Positions 1-6,590 of a stretch of 11,520 nt of DNA are shown piece after piece (position 1 is the stretch's first letter; each line of letters opens with the position of its first letter). This DNA comes from Acidobacteriaceae bacterium (lineage in GTDB: Bacteria > Acidobacteriota > Terriglobia > Terriglobales > Acidobacteriaceae), in contig PMSZ01000420.1 in NCBI GenBank assembly GCA_003168235.1, positions 959-12,478 of the forward strand, written 5' to 3'. The notes under the pieces were generated by a model, which made no database searches, was not told the DNA's origin, and saw only the letters and a list, made by a program, of their open reading frames with translations. Position numbers and translations under genes: made by a program.

Positions 1-2321
1 ATCCGTGGCCGAACACTGCCTGGCCGAACCATGCTTGGCCTGACAATCCCTGGCCGAACCACTCGCCGGGGGACAACGGACCCGGCGGAAACGGAGAGCC
101 GGACCGCGCAAGACGGCGAGCGGTCCCATTTCGCGAGGATGCGGTTCCCGAACCGCCCACGGAATTCCAGCAATTTGTCGCGAGCTCGGTCGGCCGCTGG
201 CTGCCGATTTACGGTTCCAACCTGTTTCAACGCGTCCCGACAACTTTCGCCCCCGTCGACCGGGTTCCGGTGACCGACGATTACCGCCTCGGACCGGGAG
301 ATGAAATCCTGCTTCGAGTGTGGGGGCAAATCGACCTGAACGCGAGACTGGTGGTCGACCGGGGAGGCGAGGTCTTCCTGCCAAAGGTCGGCGTGATTTC
401 TGTCGCCGGATTGAAATTCGAACAGCTTCCGGAATATTTCCGGACGGCGATGCGCCGGGTATTCCGCGATTTCGATTTGACGGGCAACCTCGGACAGCTA
501 CGCTCCATCCAGGTCTTCGTTGTAGGCCAGGCGCGGCGTCCGGGAAGCTACACTGTCAGTTCCCTGTGCACGCTGGTCAATGCGCTGTTCGCTTCGGGAG
601 GCCCGTCGGCCACAGGTTCGCTGCGGCGCATCCAGCTCAAGCGCGACGATAACGTTGTAACGGAATTCGATTTCTACGGCCTGCTGTTGCGCGGCGACAA
701 ATCCAAAGACGTGCGGCTGCTGCCCGGCGATGTCATCTACATCCCTCCCGCCGGGCCGTCGATTGCGCTCGCCGGCAGCGTGAATGTGCCGGCGATCTAC
801 GAACTGCGGGACCAGACCAGTCTTGGCAGCGCCATCGAAATGGCAGGCGGTCTGGCGACGACCGCCGACGGGCAAAAGGCGGTCGTCGAGCGCATTGAAG
901 ACCATAACGTCCGCCGCGTCGAGGAATTTCCCCTCCATGCGCTGAGCCTGAAGCAAAATGCTGCCCCCGCAACCGGTCTTGACCGTCCGCTGCAGGATGG
1001 GGATGTGGTCCGCATCCTCGCACTCTCTCCGCGATTCGAGAATGCGGTGACGCTGCGCGGCAACGTGGCCCATCCCGGACGCGTCGCCTGGCACAGCGGC
1101 ATGCGGCTGCGCGAACTGATCCCGAACCAGGACGCACTCCTCACCCGCGAGTATTGGCGCCTCGCCAACGTCAACGGGAACGGGGAGATGCGGCCCGAGC
1201 CGCGGCCTGGGTTAATGTCCGATCTCCGGTCCGATCTCCGGTCCGATCTTCGGTCCGACGCGCGGCGCGACCCGTACCCGGAAGATGCCTCCGAAACGCG
1301 AACCGAACCGACTCGCCGGAATCCGGGCACGGCCGCCGCGGAGCTGCGCAACCGGATCACCCGCGATGCTCCCGAGATCAACTGGGACTATGCGGTCATT
1401 CAGCGGCTGAACCCCGACGATCTGACGACGCGCCTCATCCCCTTCAATTTGGGGAAACTCGTGCTCGAAGGTGACGAGCACAACAACCTCCTGCTCGAAC
1501 CCGGCGATATCGTCACCATTTTTTCGCAGAACGATCTGGCCGTGCCACTCGAAAAACGCAGCAAGTTCGTGCACCTGGAAGGCGAGTTCCTCGCCGCCGG
1601 CGTCTATCGCGCCGAGCCGGGAGAGACCGTCCGCCATCTGGTCGAGCGCGCCGGAGGCCTGACCGGGAACGCCTATCTCTACGGGGCGGAGTTTACCCGC
1701 GAATCGGTGCGTATCGGCCAGCAGAAAGGCCTCGACCAGATGATCGAGAATCTGGAAGAGGACCTCACCCGCAACGCGCTCGCGCCGTCCGGGCTGACGC
1801 CCGAGGCCATCGCCGATAACCGGGAAAAACTGGAAGCGCAGCGTCAGCTGATCGACAAGCTTCGCGCCGTCCGGGCCGCCGGACGCGTCGTCCTCGACTT
1901 CAAACCGGATTCCTCGGGAGTGACCGACCTGCCAGATATCGCGCTCGAAGACGGCGACCGCCTGGTGGTGCCCTATCGCCCCTCGACGGTGGCCACGCTG
2001 GGCGCGGTGTACAACAAGAATTCGTTTCTCTACCGGCGCGAGGCGAGGGTGGAGGACTACCTGCGGCGCGCCGGAGGCCCCACGCGCGAGGCGGACACGA
2101 ACCGCATGTTTGTCATCCGCGCCGACGGCTCCATCTTGAGCAAGCAGTCGGTCAAGGGACTGTGGAACGGAAACTTCGCCTCGCTTCGCCTCATGCCGGG
2201 CGATGCCATTGTCGTTCCCGAGCGCCTGTCGCATGGCAGCTTCCTCCGCGGCTTGCGCGATTGGAGCCAGGTCTTTTCGCAGTTTGCCCTCGGCGCGGCG
2301 GCCGTCAGGGTCATTCAATGA
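1..2321 (+). CDS. Multi-SLBB polysaccharide export protein (Wza-like), 5'-truncated
   Basis: This is an outer-membrane/periplasmic channel protein for polysaccharide export. The frame is open from base 3 with no start or signal peptide in view, so the true start lies upstream; the GTG at 270 is internal. About 772 residues are visible. Taking base 3 as residue 1, a WPN-repeat low-complexity stretch (1-21) leads to the conserved segment EFQQFVASSVGRWLPIYGSN, then a Poly_export domain beginning DDYRLGPGDE near residue 92. SLBB-like units follow near 169 (VFVVGQARRPGSY), 253 (IALAGSVNVPAIY), 346 (VTLRGNVAHPGRV), 519 (VHLEGEFLAAGVY) and 661 (ATLGAVYNKNSFL). A C-terminal hydrophobic helix (FSQFALGAAAV) ends the protein. 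E. coli Wza is about half this length; long multi-SLBB forms are known in Acidobacteriota, as I recall. A 12-bp tandem array sits in the linker at residues 406-421. The stop overlaps the next start (ATGA). Family assignment is secure; the exact polymer is unknown. Confidence 0.93.
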   Translation, partial: PWPNTAWPNHAWPDNPWPNHSPGDNGPGGNGEPDRARRRAVPFREDAVPEPPTEFQQFVASSVGRWLPIYGSNLFQRVPTTFAPVDRVPVTDDYRLGPGDEILLRVWGQIDLNARLVVDRGGEVFLPKVGVISVAGLKFEQLPEYFRTAMRRVFRDFDLTGNLGQLRSIQVFVVGQARRPGSYTVSSLCTLVNALFASGGPSATGSLRRIQLKRDDNVVTEFDFYGLLLRGDKSKDVRLLPGDVIYIPPAGPSIALAGSVNVPAIYELRDQTSLGSAIEMAGGLATTADGQKAVVERIEDHNVRRVEEFPLHALSLKQNAAPATGLDRPLQDGDVVRILALSPRFENAVTLRGNVAHPGRVAWHSGMRLRELIPNQDALLTREYWRLANVNGNGEMRPEPRPGLMSDLRSDLRSDLRSDARRDPYPEDASETRTEPTRRNPGTAAAELRNRITRDAPEINWDYAVIQRLNPDDLTTRLIPFNLGKLVLEGDEHNNLLLEPGDIVTIFSQNDLAVPLEKRSKFVHLEGEFLAAGVYRAEPGETVRHLVERAGGLTGNAYLYGAEFTRESVRIGQQKGLDQMIENLEEDLTRNALAPSGLTPEAIADNREKLEAQRQLIDKLRAVRAAGRVVLDFKPDSSGVTDLPDIALEDGDRLVVPYRPSTVATLGAVYNKNSFLYRREARVEDYLRRAGGPTREADTNRMFVIRADGSILSKQSVKGLWNGNFASLRLMPGDAIVVPERLSHGSFLRGLRDWSQVFSQFALGAAAVRVIQ
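4..63 (+). repeat. 15-bp tandem array, 4 units, in export protein N-terminus
   Basis: There are four head-to-tail 15-bp units at 4-18, 19-33, 34-48 and 49-63, with unit 2 reading cctggccgaaccatg. Units 1 and 4 match unit 2 at 12 and 13 of 15 positions; unit 3 matches at 10. In the gene frame they encode the five-residue repeat W-P-(N/D)-x-x. The window starts inside the array, so more copies may lie upstream. Confidence 0.85.
1218..1265 (+). repeat. 12-bp tandem array, 3 units plus a decayed fourth, interdomain linker
   Basis: The unit tccgatctccgg occurs exactly at 1218-1229 and 1230-1241, with one mismatch at 1242-1253, and then a degraded copy at 1254-1265. In frame this gives SDLRSDLRSDLRSDAR. 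It sits in a charged, probably disordered linker between SLBB-like units of the export protein. It is the best preserved array in the window, so probably the youngest or most active. Confidence 0.92.
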
Positions 2322-2354
2322 AGGGTAGTTCCATCAATGAGGGTAGTTCCATGA
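2307..2354 (+). promoter_or_regulatory. Triplicated Shine-Dalgarno/ATGA module at the wzz-like start
   Basis: Three related segments, 2307-2321, 2322-2340 and 2340-2354, each begin with AGGGT and end with ATGA. Copy 1 contains the end of the export gene and the ATG at 2318 (7-base spacing). Copy 2 ends with an out-of-frame ATG at 2337. Copy 3 has the in-frame ATG at 2351 (7-base spacing). Seen as an 18-bp duplication, 2323-2340 and 2341-2358 share 14 of 18 bases. The effect is a duplicated translation initiation region. Confidence 0.7.
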
Positions 2355-3733
2355 ACCCCTCGAACGGAAACATCGCCGTGGAATCTGAAACCGACCTGGC
2401 GCACGCGGACGGAATGCGATCGTCAGTCGGAGCGCTCTCGCTCGACTCTCCTTCTCTCGACTCTCGGTCTTTCGACTCTCCGCCTCTGGAGACGCGATCG
2501 CTCGACGACCGCCCTCTGGGAACCGAAATCGATCTCTTGGATTTCATGATCTTGCTGGCCCGCAACCTGAAACTGATCGTAGCAGCGACCGTCGGCGCCA
2601 TGCTTCTCGCGGGCGCGACCGTGCTGCTGCTCCCGGCCGCCTACACGGCGACCGCGACCTTGCTGCCGCCGCAGCACAGCCAGTCGCTGGCCGCGTCGAT
2701 CGTGGGGCAGATGGGCGCTCTCGCCGGCCTGGCCGGCAAAGATCTCTCGCTGAAAAATCCCGCCGACCTGTATGTCGCCATCCTGAAGAGCCGCACCGTG
2801 GCCGACGGGCTCATCCGGCAATTCGATCTGCTGCGCGTGTACCGCGTGCGCCGTTTCGAAGACGCTCGCAAGAAGCTGCTGCGACGAAGCACCATCGAAG
2901 CGGTGGAAAAGACCGGATTAATCTCGGTCGCGGTCGAAGATCGCGATCCCCGACGGGCCGCGGCCCTGGCCAACGCCTACCTCGACGGACTGCATGCGCT
3001 CAACCAGACCCTCGCCATCTCCGAAGCCGCCGAGCGGCGGCTGTTCTTTCAGCAGCAGATCGAAGCCGAACGGGAAGAACTGGCGCGCGCCGAACTCAAC
3101 CTCCGGCGGACGCAGGAACAAACCGGCATGATCCAGTTAGACACGCAGGGCAAGGCCATCATCGAGGCCGTCGCCCGGACCCGGGCCGAGATCGCGATGG
3201 GCGAGGTACGACTCGAAACCCGCCGCTCGTTTGCCACCGATCAGAACCCGGATGTGGTCCGCGGCGAACGCGAACTAGCCGCGCTGCGCGCGCAGCTGGC
3301 AAACTTGGAGCGCGATTCCCAGCCGGGAAACGGCAACATCCAGGTGCCCACCGGCAAGGTGCCCGCCGCCGCGCTCGAATACCTGCGCCGCGTGCGGGAT
3401 GTGAAATACCACGAGACTTTATACGAATTTCTCGCCAAGCAATTCGAAGCGGCGAAGATCGACGAAGCCAACGACTCCGGGATCCTGCAGGTGGTCGACC
3501 GTGCCGTCGAGCCGGAGAAACGGTCCGGGCCGCCACGGACGTTGATCATCGCCCTCGCGGCCTTTCTGGGATTTATCGGTTCCGGTTTCTACGTCCTGTT
3601 GTCGGAGGCGCTCCATCGCTTGCGTCTTCATCCCGATGCCGACGCCCGTTGGCGACTGCTGAAGGCCACCGTTTCGAGGTTCGGTCCCGAACCGGGGCCG
3701 GGACCGGACTCGGTTTTGAGCGCCAGCGAATAA
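2318..3733 (+). CDS. Wzz/GNVR-type polysaccharide chain-length determinant
   Basis: This is an inner-membrane polysaccharide co-polymerase that controls polymer length with Wzy and links to the export protein. It has 471 residues from the ATG at 2318, whose ATGA overlaps the upstream stop. A second in-frame ATG at 2351 also has a Shine-Dalgarno-like AGGG 7 bases ahead, so the start is ambiguous by 11 residues. Residues 1-70 are a low-complexity tail with a SLDSx repeat (41-65). TM1 is near 86-106, followed by the typical YTATATLLPP. A long periplasmic region has heptad-like helices (AERRLFFQQQIEAEREELARAE) and the GNVR region. A PEKRSGPPR motif precedes TM2 (about 408-428). The C-terminus is short and has no Walker motifs or tyrosine cluster, so this is not a BY-kinase fusion. 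The start of the gene depends on context; the family call is strong. Confidence 0.92.
   Translation: MKGSSINEGSSMNPSNGNIAVESETDLAHADGMRSSVGALSLDSPSLDSRSFDSPPLETRSLDDRPLGTEIDLLDFMILLARNLKLIVAATVGAMLLAGATVLLLPAAYTATATLLPPQHSQSLAASIVGQMGALAGLAGKDLSLKNPADLYVAILKSRTVADGLIRQFDLLRVYRVRRFEDARKKLLRRSTIEAVEKTGLISVAVEDRDPRRAAALANAYLDGLHALNQTLAISEAAERRLFFQQQIEAEREELARAELNLRRTQEQTGMIQLDTQGKAIIEAVARTRAEIAMGEVRLETRRSFATDQNPDVVRGERELAALRAQLANLERDSQPGNGNIQVPTGKVPAAALEYLRRVRDVKYHETLYEFLAKQFEAAKIDEANDSGILQVVDRAVEPEKRSGPPRTLIIALAAFLGFIGSGFYVLLSEALHRLRLHPDADARWRLLKATVSRFGPEPGPGPDSVLSASE
2438..2512 (+). repeat. 15-bp tandem array, about 5 units, N-terminus of chain-length protein
   Basis: The units start at 2438, 2453, 2468, 2483 and 2498, with unit 1 reading tcgctcgactctcct. 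They encode SLDSP, SLDSR, SFDSP, PLETR and SLDDR; a partial PLG follows. Units 1-3 are clear and units 4-5 degraded. The array lies in the cytoplasmic tail just before TM1, outside the conserved Wzz domain. Confidence 0.88.
3687..3710 (+). repeat. 6-bp tandem array, 4 units, C-terminal tail of chain-length protein
   Basis: The units ccgaac, cggggc, cgggac and cggact run head to tail and underlie the PEPGPGPDS tail. This is a short and simple array; it could also be explained by proline-glycine codon composition. Confidence 0.45.
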
Positions 3734-3819
3734 TTTCTTCCTCAGTGATTTTTTCCTCAGTGATTTTTTCCCCAATGATTTCTTCCTCGACGACCTCCTC
3801 CCCGACGACGTCTTCCCCG
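3730..3819 (+). repeat. 15-bp tandem array, 6 units, spanning a stop and the next start
   Basis: The units start at 3730, 3745, 3760, 3775, 3790 and 3805; unit 2 is gtgattttttcctca. The first unit contains the TAA stop of the chain-length gene (3731-3733). Units 2, 3 and 4 begin with GTG, GTG and ATG, all in the flippase frame, giving VIFSS, VIFSP and MISSS. Units 5-6 give TTSSP twice. The array is pyrimidine-rich with no Shine-Dalgarno. Confidence 0.93.
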
Positions 3820-5166
3820 AAAGCCAACCGCGATCGGCAAGATGGCCTTGGCGCCAGCGCCAGCCTGGGCCGGCCCCGCTCCGAACTTGCTCTGCCGCCA
3901 GTGTGGGCGAGATTTTTCGGTTATCTATCGGCCGACGGTCTGACCTACCTGCTCGGCTTCGCTGTCTACGGATGGCTGATCCGCATTTTGGCGGACCGTC
4001 AGTATGGGCAGCTCAGCATTGCCACCAGCATCTACCAGGTGCTGATGGTCATCGGCGCCCTGGGACTGGATCTGACCGGTCCCCGGCTCATCGAAGAGGC
4101 GGGAGGCGATCCCATCGGAGTCGTCCAGCGGGGTGAGCGAATTCGCCTGGCCGTGTCGCTTGGGGTTTGCGGCCCGGTTACGGCGTTTCTGGCGATGGTT
4201 TATTGGCGCCGCGGACACTCCGATGTGGCCGCCGTTATCGTGGCCGGATTCGCCATGGTGCTGTCCCGAACCGTGGATGTCTCCTACCTGGCGGTGGCTC
4301 TGGGGATGCCCGGCACGCTGGCCCGGACGCGCGCCTTTGGACTGGGCCTGTATCTGGCCGCACTGCTGGTGCTGCGGCCGGTGGTGGTGCGCTGGGTATG
4401 GGCCATTCCGCTGCTCAATGCCGCCGGCATGTATGCCGGACGCATCCAACTTTGGCGGGCCCTCCGCCGCCACCCTCGCGCCGCAGCGGGACCAGCCCGC
4501 CGCCAATTCCTCACTTCGGAAATTGTCCTCTCCGGCGCCAAAGCAAGTTCCGGAATGCTGTTGCTGCTCGCCTATCAGACCCTCGACGTCATCCTTTTGG
4601 CCAAGTATGTTCCCACCGGGTCGGTGGGGCAGTATGCCATGGTCAGCCGTTTGTATCTGTTCGGCACGGCCGTGCTCACCTGTCTGCTGAATACCTTTCT
4701 TCCCGAGTTGGTCAGCGCGGCCAGCGACGGCGAGCTATTGGTCCGGCGGTTCAAGAGATTTGCTCTCGCCAGCGCCGCTCTTGGTATCGTCGGAGCTGCG
4801 CTGTTTTGGACGCTCGGACCGACGGCATGCGAGGCGCTCGGGCACAGGCATTTGCCGGTCGCGCGCCAGGTCGCTCCGCTCTACGCTCTGGTGTTTCTGG
4901 TCATGGCCGTCTGCAACCCGTTTCTCAGCCTCTTACCCAGCCTGCACAAGAGCGGTGCCTACGTCGGAGGAATTGCCGCTGCGGCCACCGTGCTCGGTGT
5001 CGTCGATTGGTTTCTGGTACCCCGGTTCGGTCCCGCCGGCGCTGCGGCCGGCCAGCTCATTGCCAGCTTTTTTCTCGCGGTGTTGGCCGCCGCCGTCTTT
5101 CTGTCGTATCTCCGCGGCCTGCAAAAAAGGAGCGCGCTCCATCTCGCGCACGGTTATGGCTCCTAG
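3775..5166 (+). CDS. Wzx-type oligosaccharide-lipid flippase
   Basis: This protein is predicted to flip the undecaprenyl-linked repeat unit across the inner membrane (MOP superfamily). From the ATG at 3775 it has 463 residues, close to the family's usual 420-500. It has about 12 hydrophobic segments, starting with FFGYLSADGLTYLLGFAVYGWLIRIL and the helix-turn RQYGQLSIATSIYQVLMVIGALGLDLTGPRLI, which resemble the first helices of polysaccharide flippases. A central cytoplasmic loop (ALRRHPRAAAGPARRQF) separates the two six-helix halves. The N-terminal tail of about 40 residues is Ser/Thr-rich and comes from the 15-bp array. In-frame GTG codons at 3745 and 3760 are equally possible starts, and none of the three has a visible Shine-Dalgarno. 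I chose ATG as the stronger codon. Coupling to the stop at 3731-3733 is likely. Specificity cannot be read from sequence. Confidence 0.87.
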   Translation: MISSSTTSSPTTSSPKANRDRQDGLGASASLGRPRSELALPPVWARFFGYLSADGLTYLLGFAVYGWLIRILADRQYGQLSIATSIYQVLMVIGALGLDLTGPRLIEEAGGDPIGVVQRGERIRLAVSLGVCGPVTAFLAMVYWRRGHSDVAAVIVAGFAMVLSRTVDVSYLAVALGMPGTLARTRAFGLGLYLAALLVLRPVVVRWVWAIPLLNAAGMYAGRIQLWRALRRHPRAAAGPARRQFLTSEIVLSGAKASSGMLLLLAYQTLDVILLAKYVPTGSVGQYAMVSRLYLFGTAVLTCLLNTFLPELVSAASDGELLVRRFKRFALASAALGIVGAALFWTLGPTACEALGHRHLPVARQVAPLYALVFLVMAVCNPFLSLLPSLHKSGAYVGGIAAAATVLGVVDWFLVPRFGPAGAAAGQLIASFFLAVLAAAVFLSYLRGLQKRSALHLAHGYGS

Positions 5167-5203
5167 CCCAGTTGTTCCGAACTCGGACAGTTCGTGTTTT
5201 CCA

Positions 5204-5280
5204 AACTTTCGCTCCTAACTTCATTCCTAACTTTCGCTCCTAACTTTCATTCCTAGCTTTCGTTCCTAATTCTGGTTCGC
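5204..5280 (+). repeat. 13-bp intergenic tandem array, about 6 units
   Basis: The units start at 5204, 5217 (12 bp), 5229, 5242, 5255 and 5268 (decayed); the consensus is aactttcgctcct. The array fills most of the 117-bp gap between the flippase stop and the polymerase ATG at 5284. The polymerase start has no visible Shine-Dalgarno. The period of 13 is not a multiple of three, in contrast to arrays within genes. The gap upstream of the array (5167-5203) shows nothing recognisable, and I see no terminator hairpin. Confidence 0.9.
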
Positions 5281-5283
5281 CCC

Positions 5284-6576
5284 ATGATCGAGTGGATGCT
5301 TCTGTTCTCGGCGTTCTTGCTCCCGGCCGTCTATGCCTGGCGGCACAGCGTGGACCGCGGCCGGATCCGGATCGATCATGTCGCCTTGTTTTCTTTGGGC
5401 TTCATCTTTTACTGGGTGACCCCCATCGCCTGTGGATTTTTTCTCCGCGCCGAGGATATGCCCTTGGCCTGGGCGGCGTTGTTTGATCTCCGCTGGATTG
5501 GCCCCTATCTGATCGCGATTGTCGCCCTCTATGCCGCATTCATGGCCGGCGATCGATGCGGGGCCTGGATCTACCGCCCCAAGATGTGCCGCGCAAAGAT
5601 GTTCCGCGCAAAACTATGCCGCCCAAAAACATTGCGGCCGAGAAGTCTGTCGCCGCAAATCCTGGGCTTGTTCAGCGGCGGCGCCTTCCTGATTCTCCTC
5701 GCGGAAATTGCCGCCCACCGCGAAGAACTGCTCGCGCCCTACACCACCGAAGTCAGCCTGCAGATCGCACGCGGGAACGTCACCGCCTGGGTCGTGCTGC
5801 TCGGCTCCATCCTGTTGCTGCGGCTTTCGAGCCACCCGCGATTCACCGTGCTCATGCTTCCCTTCGCGGCCGGCGCCATCTTTCTGGTCCTGATTGGCAG
5901 CCGTCTCTACGTGGCCTCTTTTGTCCTGATGTTCGGCGTTTTCCGCTCCTTGTATATTTGCCCTTTCAGCAAAAAGCAGATCATTTTCGCCGCCGCCGCG
6001 CTGGCGGCTTTGTTCGGCACGGTGGGCGCGCTCCGCGTCAATTCTTCGATTGCCGATGCGGGAGTGAACCTGCTGCTCGAACCGGTTTTGACCAGCATCT
6101 CGCTGGTTTATTTTCTGGGCAACGACCACCTGATCTGGCTGGCGGCGCCGAAGTATCTGCTCTCCGACTTTTCGAACCTCATACCTTCGGCCCTGTTCCC
6201 TGGGAAAGCGGCCCTCATTCAGGCGCCCGAAGTCTTCAGCCCGTTAGGCGCGTTGCACTCGTTCGTCTCCTTCAGCTTCAATTTTGGCCTGATCGGTACC
6301 GCAGTTTTCATGTTTCTGCTGCCCGTCGCACTGCACTGGATCAAAGCACGCGACGGTTCCCCGCTGTACCGCACCATGTACGTCATGCTTTCCGGCTGGC
6401 TGGCGTTCACCTTTTTCCGCGACCCGTTCTCGGTTTCTCTGGTGAAGACCATGTTCCAGCATTCGATCCTGCTGCCCTCCGCCATGGTTGCCTTCATCCG
6501 TCTGGCCGAACTCGCCGGCCAGGGCGTCGCACCGGCGCGGGCCGAGGGCATTCCGCAATTCACGACTAGCGACTAA
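5284..6576 (+). CDS. Wzy-type oligosaccharide repeat-unit polymerase
   Basis: This is a multi-spanning inner-membrane protein, predicted to polymerise lipid-linked repeat units on the periplasmic side. It has 430 residues, typical for Wzy. Hydrophobic segments lie near 3-20, 33-53, 73-90, 125-142, 165-184, 187-206, 207-221, 235-251, 268-285, 335-355, 368-384 and 396-412. Wzy proteins share little sequence, so the call rests on topology, length and position between the flippase and the glycosyltransferases. Supporting signs are the GSRLYVASFVLMFG segment and the long periplasmic loop around 286-330 (LIWLAAPKYLLSDFSNLIPSALFPG), of the kind seen in the O-antigen/oligosaccharide repeat-unit polymerase family. 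Residues 98-127 form a K/R-rich loop built from a 15-bp tandem array; by the positive-inside rule it is cytoplasmic. No Shine-Dalgarno precedes the ATG. A different polytopic function is possible but unlikely here. Confidence 0.82.
   Translation: MIEWMLLFSAFLLPAVYAWRHSVDRGRIRIDHVALFSLGFIFYWVTPIACGFFLRAEDMPLAWAALFDLRWIGPYLIAIVALYAAFMAGDRCGAWIYRPKMCRAKMFRAKLCRPKTLRPRSLSPQILGLFSGGAFLILLAEIAAHREELLAPYTTEVSLQIARGNVTAWVVLLGSILLLRLSSHPRFTVLMLPFAAGAIFLVLIGSRLYVASFVLMFGVFRSLYICPFSKKQIIFAAAALAALFGTVGALRVNSSIADAGVNLLLEPVLTSISLVYFLGNDHLIWLAAPKYLLSDFSNLIPSALFPGKAALIQAPEVFSPLGALHSFVSFSFNFGLIGTAVFMFLLPVALHWIKARDGSPLYRTMYVMLSGWLAFTFFRDPFSVSLVKTMFQHSILLPSAMVAFIRLAELAGQGVAPARAEGIPQFTTSD
5575..5664 (+). repeat. 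15-bp tandem array, 6 units, in a cytoplasmic loop of the polymerase
   Basis: The units start at 5575, 5590, 5605, 5620, 5635 and 5650. They encode RPKMC, RAKMF, RAKLC, RPKTL, RPRSL and SPQIL. Units 1-4 are clear; 5-6 are decayed. The array lies between the third and fourth membrane segments and supplies most of the positive charge of that loop. Confidence 0.9.
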
Positions 6577-6583
6577 CGACAAC
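6563..6583 (+). repeat. 7-bp tandem array, 3 units, at the end of the polymerase gene
   Basis: The units cgactag, cgactaa and cgacaac run head to tail across the polymerase stop codon (TAA at 6574-6576). Unit 1 carries an out-of-frame TAG. The array is short and could be chance, but it fits the pattern of arrays at gene junctions here. Confidence 0.5.
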
Positions 6584-6590
6584 AACGCTG

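Noticed and set aside
270..272. GTG as the start of the export gene
   Set aside because: The same frame is open back to base 3 and encodes a conserved-looking segment (EFQQFVASS...LPIYGSN...VPTTFAP) directly before it, so the gene starts upstream of the window.
1212..2318. Long minus-strand open frame of 368 codons opposite the export gene
   Set aside because: It lies fully opposite a gene with clear SLBB motifs, its translation shows no recognisable domain, and long antisense frames are expected at this GC content.
2318..3733. Bacterial tyrosine kinase fused to the chain-length protein
   Set aside because: After the second membrane segment only 43 residues remain, with no Walker A/B motifs and no tyrosine-rich tail.
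4167..5243. Plus-strand open frame of 358 codons overlapping the flippase in another frame
   Set aside because: The translation is rich in Arg, Gly and Ala and low in hydrophobic structure; the flippase frame in the same place has a proper membrane-protein pattern.
5204..5280. CRISPR array or phage attachment site
   Set aside because: The units are 12-13 bp, directly adjacent with no spacers, and no cas gene, integrase or tRNA is near. The same holds for the array at 7818-7873.
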